In this document: one piece after another, positions 45,007 through 53,652 of the stretch
Numbering within the stretch: position 1 is the first letter of the stretch
Layout of the letters: the number at the start of each line of letters is the position of its first letter
Origin: Gemmatimonadota bacterium
GTDB lineage: Bacteria; Gemmatimonadota; Gemmatimonadetes; Gemmatimonadales; Gemmatimonadaceae
Reading direction: 5' to 3'
NCBI GenBank assembly: GCA_028287235.1
Contig: JAQBQB010000028.1
Span: forward strand, 248,001-312,000
DNA: 64,000 nt
Made by a program: the position numbers and the translations under genes
The notes under the pieces: generated by a model
Database searches by the model: none
Told to the model about the DNA's origin: nothing
What the model saw: the letters and a program-made list of their open reading frames with translations, nothing else

Positions 45007-45035
45007 TTCACGCTGTCAGAAGATCCAGGTAGCTT
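45007..45035 (+). promoter_or_regulatory. Candidate promoter for the family B DNA polymerase
   Basis: TTCACG (45007-45012) and TAGCTT (45030-45035) are 17 bases apart, and the -10 ends 7 nt before GTG 45043. No Shine-Dalgarno is present, so the message would be leaderless. It shares the 56-base intergenic region with the divergent cyclophilin gene. Confidence 0.5.
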
Positions 45036-45042
45036 CACCCCG

Positions 45043-47502
45043 GTGACGCTCACGACGACGCAATCCGAAGACGAATGGCTGTGGGGTTGGGACCCAACCC
45101 CCGGGATCGTCTCGGTCTGGGCCGAAACCGACGGTGTCGCGACCGTTTGGCGCCGAAGCGCCGCGTCGGGCGAGCTGGTTCGCGAGAGCGATCGATTTCG
45201 TCCCTGGCTGCTGTACGATCGTCTCGACGATCTCGAGCACCTCGGCGCACGGCTCGCGCCGGAGGGAACGCCGGGCGCGCCGAACGCGCCGAACGCGCAC
45301 GTGACCTACCGCGAGCTCGCCGGCCCCGGCGCGCTGCGCTACCTCCTCTCGGCCAACGAGTGGCGAACGTTGACGTCTGCGCTGCTCCAGGGCGCGTCTC
45401 GCCGGCTCGGACGACAGCTCGGCCACGTTCGCGATCTGCCCGAGGAAACCATCCTCGCCCTGGCGCCCGAGGAGCAGTACCTCGTCGCGACCGGACGGAC
45501 GTACTTTAGAGATCTCACGTTCGACCACCTCCGTCGCCTCCAGTTCGACCTGGAAACGACCGGCCTCGACCCGGAGCGCGACCGCATCTTCATGGTGTCC
45601 GTTCGCGATCCGAACGGTGTCTCGTCGGTGCTCGAGGTCACCGGCGAAGGAGACGCAGCCGAGGCGGACCTCATTCGCCGGCTCGTTGCCGCCGTGCAGG
45701 CGCACGACCCCGACGTGATCGAGAACCACAACCTGCACGGCTTCGACCTTCCCTTCCTCGACCGCCGCGCGCGCAAACTGGGGGTGGCGCTCACGCTCGG
45801 GCGCACAAGCGCGCGCGGGCTCGCCCAGCGCGGCGCGCGGCGGGGGGCGCCGAGTGGACGCGACGATGGTCGGCGCGTCCGATTCGTTGCGCCGGGGCGC
45901 GAGCTGATCGACACGCTCGACGCCGTGCGCCGCCACGATTTTTCGTCGCGCGATCTGCCGAGCTATGGACTCAAGGCGGTCGCGCGCCATTTCGGTATCT
46001 CGGGCCCCGAGCGCGAGCTGATCCCCGGCGCCGAGATCTACACCGTCTACCGCACCGACCCCGCGCGCGTGCGCCGATACGCGACGGCCGACGTCGACGA
46101 GGTCGCCGCGCTGTCGCGCATGCTCGGCGGCGCGGCGTTCGCGCTCGCGCGAATGGCGCCGCGGCGGTACGAGCGCCTCGCGGACGCCGGTGCGGCGACC
46201 GGTGTGATCGACCCGCTGCTCGTGCGCGCGTACCTGCGCGCCGGCATGGCGCTCCCCGCCCACGAAGCCGGCGACGGCACGGTGCACAGCGGCGCGGCGC
46301 TGCATCTGTTCGCGACGGGCGTCGCGCACCGCGTCGTGAAGGCCGACGTCGCGAGCCTCTATCCGTCGCTGATGCGCGCCTACCGCATCGGACCCAAGCG
46401 CGATCACCTCGGCGCGCTCATCGCGCTGGTCGATCGCCTCGTCGAGACCCGCCTCGCCGCGAAGGCGAGCGCGCGGGCCGCGCCGCCGGGATCGGCCGAG
46501 CGCTACGCGCACGAAGCCATGTCGTCGGCGATGAAGATCGTCGTCAACTCGGCATACGGCTATCTCGCCGCCGGAGGCGAGCTCACCCGGTTCGCCGACG
46601 TTCACGCGGCGAACGAGGTCACTCGCCGCGGCCGCGAGACGCTCGACCTGATGTGCCGCGCGCTGGCCGAGCGCGGCGTAACGCTACTCGAGGCCGACAC
46701 CGACGGCGTCTACTTCGCCGTGCCCGAGGAGTGGACGGAGGCCAACGAGCGGCGCGTTGTCGCCGAGGTGGGCGCGCTGTTGCCGCCGCTCGTGCAGCTC
46801 GAGTTCGACGGGCGATATGCCGCCATGCTGTCGCACGAGCCGAAAAACTATGCCCTCGTGGAGTATGGTGGAACGCTCATCCTCCGCGGCGTCGCCTTCC
46901 GCTCGAGCCGCGCGGAGCCGTACGGCGAATCGTTCCTCCGGCGCGCCATTCGACACCTGCTCGCGGGCGACGTCATCGGCGTACGCGACGCATACCTCGA
47001 GACGCTCGACGCCCTGCGACTTCGAACCCTGTCCACCCACGACGTGTCGTCGCGCGTACGGCTCACGAAGACGCCGGCGCAGTATCTCGCGGTGCGCGAG
47101 AGCCGCCGGGAGCTTTCGTACGAAGCGATGCTCGCCAGCGGCCGGACGACGTGGAGCGTCGGCGACCGCGTCCGGATCTATCGGACGAAGGGTGGCTCGG
47201 GCGGCGTGGTCCCCGACCCCGGCGACGAGCATGCGAGTGGTGCCGGCGAGGACGCGCGCGCCTACGACGTGGAGCACTACTCGCGCGTGCTGCGCGATAC
47301 CTTCGCCGCGCGGCTGGCGCGCGCATTCACGCCGGCCGACTTCGCGGCCGTGTTCGCGCATCCGGATCAGCTCTCCCTGTTCATGCCGTCGATCGCGGCG
47401 ATCCGGCCGATTCTCACGAGGCAGTCCCCGGGAGCGTTCGGCGCGACAGATCCGGCCGCCGCTCCCCTTGCGTCGCAAGGGCGGGAGCCACACCTTCCCT
47501 AG
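45043..47502 (+). CDS. Family B DNA polymerase with 3'-5' exonuclease domain
   Basis: 819 residues from GTG 45043. Exonuclease motifs: FDLETTG (D169, E171), NHNLHGFD (to D235), YATADVD (Y346, D350). Polymerase motifs: A at KADVASLYPS (D435), B at KIVVNSAYGYL (K498), C at ADTDG (D552, D554), and EPKNYALVEYGG. All catalytic residues are in place, so an active proofreading polymerase is expected. An Arg/Gly-rich insert lies at about 253-280 between Exo II and Exo III. Bacterial family B enzymes (Pol II type) serve repair and replication restart. It is not linked to any mobile element. Confidence 0.94.
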   Translation: MTLTTTQSEDEWLWGWDPTPGIVSVWAETDGVATVWRRSAASGELVRESDRFRPWLLYDRLDDLEHLGARLAPEGTPGAPNAPNAHVTYRELAGPGALRYLLSANEWRTLTSALLQGASRRLGRQLGHVRDLPEETILALAPEEQYLVATGRTYFRDLTFDHLRRLQFDLETTGLDPERDRIFMVSVRDPNGVSSVLEVTGEGDAAEADLIRRLVAAVQAHDPDVIENHNLHGFDLPFLDRRARKLGVALTLGRTSARGLAQRGARRGAPSGRDDGRRVRFVAPGRELIDTLDAVRRHDFSSRDLPSYGLKAVARHFGISGPERELIPGAEIYTVYRTDPARVRRYATADVDEVAALSRMLGGAAFALARMAPRRYERLADAGAATGVIDPLLVRAYLRAGMALPAHEAGDGTVHSGAALHLFATGVAHRVVKADVASLYPSLMRAYRIGPKRDHLGALIALVDRLVETRLAAKASARAAPPGSAERYAHEAMSSAMKIVVNSAYGYLAAGGELTRFADVHAANEVTRRGRETLDLMCRALAERGVTLLEADTDGVYFAVPEEWTEANERRVVAEVGALLPPLVQLEFDGRYAAMLSHEPKNYALVEYGGTLILRGVAFRSSRAEPYGESFLRRAIRHLLAGDVIGVRDAYLETLDALRLRTLSTHDVSSRVRLTKTPAQYLAVRESRRELSYEAMLASGRTTWSVGDRVRIYRTKGGSGGVVPDPGDEHASGAGEDARAYDVEHYSRVLRDTFAARLARAFTPADFAAVFAHPDQLSLFMPSIAAIRPILTRQSPGAFGATDPAAAPLASQGREPHLP
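47465..47481. promoter_or_regulatory. 17-bp perfect palindrome ahead of the second PadR gene
   Basis: CCCTTGCG, one central T, CGCAAGGG. It sits in the last codons of the DNA polymerase gene and 38 bases before the PadR start at 47520. The one-base centre suits a dimeric repressor site better than an RNA hairpin. It does not resemble the TATCG-type dyads of the third PadR gene. Related pieces (CAAGGGGA) occur at the PadR ribosome site. Confidence 0.35.
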
Positions 47503-47519
47503 TGTCACAAGGGGACTCA

Positions 47520-47867
47520 ATGGCCGACGCTGAATCCGATCTCCTCCGCAGCAGTCTCGACCTGCTCATCCTCAAGGCCCTCAGCTGGGGTCCGATGCAC
47601 GGCTACGCGATCAGCGAGTGGATCGAAGGCGCGACGTCGGATCTGCTGCTCCTCGAAGAGGGCACGCTCTACCCCGCGCTCCACCGGCTCGAGCGCCGCA
47701 AGTGGATCGCTGCCGAGTGGGGGCTGTCGGAAAACAACCGGCATGCCAAGTTCTATACGCTCAAGCCCGCCGGCCGCGCGCGATACCGCGCCGAGGCGAC
47801 CGTCTGGCACCGCCACGCGGAGGCAATCGCCGTGGCGCTCCGGCGCACCTCCTCCGAGCTGCTATGA
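47520..47867 (+). CDS. PadR family transcriptional regulator
   Basis: 115 residues from ATG 47520, with AAGGGGA seven bases upstream. Complete PadR domain: SSLDLLILKALSWGPMHGYAI (split SSLDLLILKAL, WGPMHGYAI), LLLLEEGTLYPALHRLERR, then NNRHAKFYTLKPAGRARYR and a C-terminal helix. The short C-terminal dimerisation helix marks the subfamily paired with ADOP permeases. Its stop overlaps the permease start in ATGA, so the pair is co-translated. The regulator probably represses its own operon, perhaps through the palindrome at 47465-47481. Confidence 0.94.
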   Translation: MADAESDLLRSSLDLLILKALSWGPMHGYAISEWIEGATSDLLLLEEGTLYPALHRLERRKWIAAEWGLSENNRHAKFYTLKPAGRARYRAEATVWHRHAEAIAVALRRTSSELL

Positions 47868-50524
47868 CGCCCGGCCCGCGTTGGCGGCGCGTCTTTCGGC
47901 ATCGCTCGGTCGAGCGTGAAGTCGACGACGAGATCGCGTTTCACATCGCCATGCGCGAGGAGAAGCTGCGCCGCCTCGGCCTCTCCGCCGATCGGGCGCA
48001 CCGCGCGGCACTCGACCGGTTTGGCGACGCCGCCAAAGTGCGCGACGAATGCATCACCATCGACCGGCAATACGCACGCGAGGTACACCTCATGGAAACG
48101 CTCGCATCGGTGCTCTCGGATTTTCGGCTCGCGTTCCGGTCGTTTCGCAAGATGCCGGCGTTCACCGCCGTGGCGACGATCACCCTCGCCCTCGGAATCG
48201 GCGCGACGTCGGCGATGTTCAGTCTCGTCGACGGCATCCTGCTCCGTCCGCTCCCCTACGCGGAGCCCGGCCGGCTCGTGCGCTTCACACAGGCCTACCC
48301 GGAGATCGGGCTCGACTCCTGGGGACTGTCGCAGGAGAACGTCGCGATGTACCGCGACCGCGTACACGAGCTGCAGTCGTTCGCCGGCTACACCCGGCGC
48401 GGTGCCACGTATACCGGTGACGGCCGGCCCGAACGCCTGTCGGTGATCCGCGCAACGGGAGACTTCTTCACCGTGCTCGGAGTTGCGCCCGTGCTCGGAC
48501 GCCCATTTGGACGCGCCGAGGACACGCCGCGCACCAACGACGTGGCCGTGCTCGCGTATGGATTCTGGCAGAGCCATTTCGGTGGCGATCGGAACGTCGT
48601 GGGCAAGACGATCGACCTCGACGGCCAGCCGACGCGGATCGTCGGCGTGATGCCGGCGAGCTTCACCTTTCCCCGCCCCGACGCGCAGGTCTACCTGCCG
48701 CTCGGGCTGGATCCGACGCGGAAGTTCGGGTGGTTTCTCACCGGCGTGGCGCGCATGGCCCCGGGCGTGACGGCCGATCAGGTGCGCCGGTCGTCGACGT
48801 CGCTCATGTGGGAGTGGGCGCGCGGGCAACCGGGCTTGCTCAAGGCAGGCGTCGATCCGCGCACGACGCGCATGACGACGACGATCGAATCGCTGCGCGA
48901 CGCAATCACAGGCGACAGCAAGCGTCCGCTCGAGGTGTTGCAGGCGGCAGTGGTGCTCATGCTGCTCATCGCGATCGCCAACGTGGCGACGCTCCTGTCG
49001 AGCCGGTCGGCAGCCCGCGGTCGCGAGATGGCGCTGCGTAACGCTCTCGGTGCGACGCGCGGCCGCGTCGTGCGGCAACTGCTCACTGAGAGCGTTGCCC
49101 TGGCCTCGCTAGGGGGCGTGGCCGGCATCGCGCTCGCGTTTGTCCTCGTGCGGGCGATCACCCATTCATCGGCTGTATCGCTGCCGCGGCTCGGCGAAGT
49201 CAGCGTGAGCTGGCGGGTGCTGGGCTTCACGCTCGCCGTGTCCATCGCGGCGGGAATCGCGTTCGGTCTGGCTCCCGCGCTCGGCATGCTGCGCGGTGGT
49301 TTGGCGTCGCAACTGGCAGGCGGCGCGAAGGAAAGCGCGCACGGGCCGGCACGCCGGTTGAACAACGCGCTCGTCGTTGCCCAACTCGGCCTTTCCGTGG
49401 TGCTCCTCATCTCGGCGGGGCTCGTGCTCAAGAGCTTCGAGCGTCTGGTCGGAATGGACCTCGGATTCGACCCCGCGAACGTCACCGTGATCGCGATGCC
49501 GCTGCCGGCGAGGAAGTACACCGACAATCGCGCGGTGGTGATCGCCACGGCGCAGATCGTCGAGCGCCTGCGCGCGATTCCCGGCGTGCGCAGCGCGGCG
49601 ATTGCGTGGACGCTGCCGTTCAGCGGCAACGTCAACACCGACGGCTATCTCGTCGAGGGGCACACGCCGACCGCGACGGCCATGGCGACGCAAACCGTCC
49701 AGATCGCGATTGGTCCGGGGTATCTGAGCACGCTGCGCATTCCGCTTCGCTTCGGACGAGACTTCAATGCCGCGGACCGCGACAGCACGCGGCCGGTCAC
49801 GATCGTCGATGAGGCGCTCGCCAGCCGGTACTGGACGGGGGGCGACGCCGTCGGCAAGCGAGTGCGTCTGACCGGCGACACGACGTGGTTCACGATCGTC
49901 GGCGTCGCGGGGAGCGTTCGCGATCAAGACGTGGCCACGGAACCGATGCCGCACACCTACTTCCCCTTCGCGCAGGTACCGGACAGCCGGCCGGTGCTCG
50001 CGATTCGCACCGACGGAAATCCGGCGCCGGCGATCACCGAGATCCGTCGGACGATCGCCGAGCTCGAGCCGGGCGTGCCGCTCGACAACATCCGTTCGCT
50101 CGACGACTGGATCGGCCGCGCGCTCGACACGCGCCGGATCACCGAGCTGCTGCTCGTCGGGTTCGCGCTGCTGGCCGTGCTGCTCGCCGGCGTGGGGATC
50201 TACGGCGTGATGTCGCTCTACGTCACCAACCGGTACCGCGAGTTCGGCATTCGCCTGGCGATCGGCGCCGAGCCGCGCACGCTGGTGCAACTCGTGTTGG
50301 GCGAGGGGCTGGTGCTTGCCGTGACCGGCGTTGGGCTGGGGGTCGGCGGCGCACTGCTCGCCACACGCTGGCTGCGCGCCATTCTGTTCGACGTGAGCAC
50401 CACCGACCCCGTCGTCTACACGACGCTGGCGGTGGGGCTACTCACGGTGGCCGCGGCGTCGTGCTATCTTCCGGCGCGGCGCGCGGCGCGGAGCGATCCG
50501 CTGCTGGCGTTGCGCGCGGAGTGA
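47864..50524 (+). CDS. ADOP family (MacB/FtsX-like) permease
   Basis: 886 residues from ATG 47864, 4-base overlap with PadR. The ADOP N-terminal domain is at residues about 17-80 (EVDDEIAFHIAMREEKL, ALDRFGDAAKVRDEC). TM1 (AVATITLALGIGATSAMFSL) is near residue 105, the central TMs include VLQAAVVLMLLIAIANVATLL and ALVVAQLGLSVVLLISAGLVL (split after 18), and the C-terminal FtsX-like set includes YREFGIRLAIGAEP. The two periplasmic MacB-type domains are intact. Like the other two copies it has no ATPase gene. Its substrate is unknown. It is convergent with the amidohydrolase gene, 13 bases apart. Confidence 0.93.
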   Translation: MTPGPRWRRVFRHRSVEREVDDEIAFHIAMREEKLRRLGLSADRAHRAALDRFGDAAKVRDECITIDRQYAREVHLMETLASVLSDFRLAFRSFRKMPAFTAVATITLALGIGATSAMFSLVDGILLRPLPYAEPGRLVRFTQAYPEIGLDSWGLSQENVAMYRDRVHELQSFAGYTRRGATYTGDGRPERLSVIRATGDFFTVLGVAPVLGRPFGRAEDTPRTNDVAVLAYGFWQSHFGGDRNVVGKTIDLDGQPTRIVGVMPASFTFPRPDAQVYLPLGLDPTRKFGWFLTGVARMAPGVTADQVRRSSTSLMWEWARGQPGLLKAGVDPRTTRMTTTIESLRDAITGDSKRPLEVLQAAVVLMLLIAIANVATLLSSRSAARGREMALRNALGATRGRVVRQLLTESVALASLGGVAGIALAFVLVRAITHSSAVSLPRLGEVSVSWRVLGFTLAVSIAAGIAFGLAPALGMLRGGLASQLAGGAKESAHGPARRLNNALVVAQLGLSVVLLISAGLVLKSFERLVGMDLGFDPANVTVIAMPLPARKYTDNRAVVIATAQIVERLRAIPGVRSAAIAWTLPFSGNVNTDGYLVEGHTPTATAMATQTVQIAIGPGYLSTLRIPLRFGRDFNAADRDSTRPVTIVDEALASRYWTGGDAVGKRVRLTGDTTWFTIVGVAGSVRDQDVATEPMPHTYFPFAQVPDSRPVLAIRTDGNPAPAITEIRRTIAELEPGVPLDNIRSLDDWIGRALDTRRITELLLVGFALLAVLLAGVGIYGVMSLYVTNRYREFGIRLAIGAEPRTLVQLVLGEGLVLAVTGVGLGVGGALLATRWLRAILFDVSTTDPVVYTTLAVGLLTVAAASCYLPARRAARSDPLLALRAE

Positions 50525-50537
50525 GCTGGCGCCGCCT

Positions 50538-51764
50538 CTACCGCGGCCACCCCGTCTGCGGCAGCGCCTTCGTGATCTTCAGCGCATTCCCGAAATAGAC
50601 CTTCTTCAGCACGGCGTCCGGCAGATCGATGCCGTACAGCTTCCAGAACGCGTGGTAGTTCCGGTAGTAGTCGAAGTAGTCGTCGTTCGTCTCGAAGACG
50701 CGCCAGTAATATGGATACTCCTCGGGCTGGAAGGAGTCTTTGCCGAAGAGAATACGATCCTGGTATTTGACGAAGAAATCGTGCGCCACGCGCGGTTGCC
50801 GGCCGATGTCGTACAACACGGCGCCCACTTCCGTGTAGAGGTTCGGCATCTCGTCGAGCATCTTGCCGAGCCGGCCAAGGTCGTTGGCGTGCCAGCCCAT
50901 GTGCGCGGCGACGAACGTCGTCTTCGGATGCTTCCGGAACAAGTTGTCGCGCTCCGTCATCAGCTGTTCGAAGCTCGGGAACCGGTCCTGCGGATAGCGG
51001 CGATCGCCGAACAACGACAGCTCGAGCCAGCGCTCGTTGGTGTTGTCGATCGGCTTGAAGAATTCCTGCGGGTCGGCGGTGTGGATGAACACCGGGATCC
51101 CGAGCCGCGCGCAGGCATCCCAGATCGGATCGAGCTCCGGGTCGTCGAGCTTGAGGCGCGAGCCGTCGGGCTTCTTCACCGTGAGGCCGAAGCTCTTCGG
51201 AATCTCGCCGACGCCGACCGCGCCGGCGGCGACATCCGATTCGAGCTGCGCCACCGCCTTCTCGGCCCATCCGGGGCCGACGTTCTGAAAGTTGATCCCC
51301 GCCAGCACGCGCACGCGGTCCTTCATCTTGTCCGACGCGCGAATCGCCGCGAGCGTGGTGCGCAGCCGCTCGCCCGACATGTTGTCCGCCGACACCATGA
51401 GGCGCACGTTCAAGCTGTCGAGCGCCGCACCGAGACTCGCCAGTCCCTCGCTCGTGCCGAGCAGCCCCTGCGGATGTCCGTGGTAATCGATTGCGGGATA
51501 CTTCGCGGTCTTCACCAGATGCACCGGCGCGATGAGCGTCGAGTGCGGCCGATAGTCCACGATGCTCGGCGCCGGCGACTCGGGCGCCATGCAGCTGCGC
51601 GGGCGGATCTCGGTCGTACCGGCGGGACAGGATTCGCCGGGCTGAATGGCCGTGCCGCGCCCGCCTCCCCGGCCTCCTCGCCCGCCGCCCGGTTGTTGCG
51701 ACGCGGCGGTTCCGCTGAGGATCAGGAGGGCACTCAGACCGAGAACGGCGGGGACGCTGCGCAT
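50538..51764 (-). CDS. Exported amidohydrolase-2-type TIM-barrel hydrolase
   Basis: 408 residues, GGAG seven bases before the ATG, signal peptide ending near GTAAS. A Gly/Arg-rich stretch at about residues 25-38 (GGGRGGRGGGRG) follows. The catalytic part has AIDYHGHP (HxH), PVFIHTADP, FVAAHMGWHAND and RILFGKDSF, matching amidohydrolase-2 enzymes, which include decarboxylases and lactonases. Metal ligands appear complete. There is no transport or pathway gene beside it. The protein resembles exported relatives common in Gemmatimonadota, as I recall. Confidence 0.9.
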   Translation of the reverse strand: MRSVPAVLGLSALLILSGTAASQQPGGGRGGRGGGRGTAIQPGESCPAGTTEIRPRSCMAPESPAPSIVDYRPHSTLIAPVHLVKTAKYPAIDYHGHPQGLLGTSEGLASLGAALDSLNVRLMVSADNMSGERLRTTLAAIRASDKMKDRVRVLAGINFQNVGPGWAEKAVAQLESDVAAGAVGVGEIPKSFGLTVKKPDGSRLKLDDPELDPIWDACARLGIPVFIHTADPQEFFKPIDNTNERWLELSLFGDRRYPQDRFPSFEQLMTERDNLFRKHPKTTFVAAHMGWHANDLGRLGKMLDEMPNLYTEVGAVLYDIGRQPRVAHDFFVKYQDRILFGKDSFQPEEYPYYWRVFETNDDYFDYYRNYHAFWKLYGIDLPDAVLKKVYFGNALKITKALPQTGWPR

Positions 51765-51944
51765 GAAAGCTCCGGAGAACGTGAGAGCCGTAAACCTGTC
51801 ACGATCGCGGGGTAGCAGGAACCCCTGCGTTGTGGGACGAAAACAACTGCCTTTGCCGCTGAGGCATATGAGAATCCTTGCCCTTCTGCTCGTGGCCGCG
51901 GCTTGTCAGAGAGCTCCGTCGGGCGGCGGGTGCCGTAGCTCGAA

Positions 51945-53648
51945 TCACACCGCAGTCGTCGGACGCGGCAGCGTGAGCGTGAAACGTGAGCCCACGCCGA
52001 GCGTGCTCTCCACGGTGAGATCGCCATGCATCGATCGCGCGATGTCGCGGCTGATCGCGAGCCCGAGCCCCACGCCGCCGCCGCGGTTGGCAAGCCCGGC
52101 CCCGAGCTGAACGAATGCCTCGAAGATGGCGTCGTGCTGCTCCGCTGGGATGCCAGGGCCGTTATCGGCTACGTAAATCGCCACGTTGTCGTCGCGCACT
52201 ACGGCGCCCAGCGTGATGCGGGCGCCGCGGTCGCCCGTGTACTTGACGGCGTTCATCACGAGGTTCAGCACGATCTGCCGCACGCGGTCGGCGTCGGCCC
52301 ACACGACGGCGCCAGGCGCGTTCGCATTGCGCTCGAAGTGGAGCGTGCCGCCCTTGGCGGCACCGGCCAACATCTCGGTAACGTCCAGGAGGATCGGTTC
52401 GACGGGAACGGCGGCGAACGTGTACTTCATCTGGCCGCTTTCCGGGCGCACGAAGCTCAGGATATCCGTAATCATCTTGAGCAGATGCTGCTGGTTGTTC
52501 TTGATTCGCGTCAGGTCGAGGCGTTGTTCCGGCGTCACCGGGCCCCGCAGCCCCATCTCGAGGAGCTCGACGTACCCGCCGATCGCGTTGAGCGGCGTAC
52601 GCAGCTCGTGGCTCATGCTGCCGAGGAACGTCGACTTCGCACGGTTTGCTGCGTCGGCGGCAACTCGGAGCGCCTCGGTCTCCCGAAAGAGTCGGGCGTT
52701 CTCCAGGGCGAGGGCGCAGCGATCGGCGAGGTCCCACGCCATGATGATCTCCTCCTCGTTGACGGCGCGATCACCCTCGCGGCTGACGAAGGTGATCGTC
52801 CCCAACAGCGCAGCCCGAGCGATGAGTGGAACGATCAGCAATGCGCCGAATCCGAGACTGCGCAGCACGGCCAGGTTCTCTTCACCGTGGGATTTTCCGA
52901 CGAGCGCAATTGCCGTCTGCTCGGGAATCACCAGCGCCTCTTTGCTGCCCGAGCGAATGATGGCCGGAGCGCCGATCGGATCGTCGGTGTTAGGATACCA
53001 GTGGTCGACCATGTCGCGCGCCAGCGCCTGCTTCGTCGGATCGGGATGTACGACGCCCAAGCGGTGGATGGATCCGTTCGGCTCGACGACGTCCACGATG
53101 CACCACGCGCCCTCGCGCGGTAGCGCGCGCCGCTGGACCACGCCGCGGGTGGCATCTTCGTCGAGCGACATGGCGAGCTCACGGCTCGCCATCGACAAGT
53201 AGCTGGACCGCCGGGTCGCCTCGGTCGCGCTCCGCGCGTTGTCTTGCTCGCGCAACGCGCCGATCAGCAACCGCTCGGCGATGCTGCGTTGGACGGCACG
53301 TTCCTCCTCGACGGCCGTGACGTCGCGCACCTCCACCATCAGCCCGTCGGGCTCGGAGCTCACGGCAGGTACCGGCCACACCGAGCAACTCCACTGGGTC
53401 GCATTACTGTTCGGCTGCGCGATCAGCTCGTCGCGAATCGGCTTGCCGTCAACGAGCGAGCGGTCGAGGACAAGGTTCAGCCCTTTTTGGGCGTCGACCG
53501 ACAGTTGGAACTCGCGAAACGCTGCGTTCGCGTAACGGACAACGTGATCCGGTCCCTCGGTGACGGCAAAGGCCACCGGCGAGAATTCCAGGTGCCGCGC
53601 CAGTGACGAAGCTACCGCGACGTCAACGCTCAGGCGGCCGAACGTCAT
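51945..53648 (-). CDS. PAS-GAF sensor histidine kinase
   Basis: 567 residues, no TM, so a soluble sensor. Residues 20-115 look like a PAS domain (SPVAFAVTEGPDHVVRYANAAF split SPVAFAVTEGPD, VVRYANAAF; later VEVRDVTAVEEER). Residues about 150-325 are GAF-like, with a DIA-type hydrophobic core and ENARLFRE at the end. HisKA has its phospho-acceptor at H347 (GSMSHELRTPLNAI), and the ATPase domain shows NLVMNAVKY, DNGPGIP and GGVGLGLAISR. No response regulator is adjacent. It starts 4 bases after the KaiC-like gene, so the two are made together. Confidence 0.94.
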   Translation of the reverse strand: MTFGRLSVDVAVASSLARHLEFSPVAFAVTEGPDHVVRYANAAFREFQLSVDAQKGLNLVLDRSLVDGKPIRDELIAQPNSNATQWSCSVWPVPAVSSEPDGLMVEVRDVTAVEEERAVQRSIAERLLIGALREQDNARSATEATRRSSYLSMASRELAMSLDEDATRGVVQRRALPREGAWCIVDVVEPNGSIHRLGVVHPDPTKQALARDMVDHWYPNTDDPIGAPAIIRSGSKEALVIPEQTAIALVGKSHGEENLAVLRSLGFGALLIVPLIARAALLGTITFVSREGDRAVNEEEIIMAWDLADRCALALENARLFRETEALRVAADAANRAKSTFLGSMSHELRTPLNAIGGYVELLEMGLRGPVTPEQRLDLTRIKNNQQHLLKMITDILSFVRPESGQMKYTFAAVPVEPILLDVTEMLAGAAKGGTLHFERNANAPGAVVWADADRVRQIVLNLVMNAVKYTGDRGARITLGAVVRDDNVAIYVADNGPGIPAEQHDAIFEAFVQLGAGLANRGGGVGLGLAISRDIARSMHGDLTVESTLGVGSRFTLTLPRPTTAV

Positions 53649-53652
53649 GAGG

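Noticed and set aside
51868-52110. Plus-strand short frame starting MRILALLLVAAACQ, resembling a lipoprotein signal
   Set aside because: After about 35 residues it runs antisense into the histidine kinase gene, and the GAGG before the ATG is too close. It may be a relic of a lost lipoprotein gene, but it is not supported as a gene.
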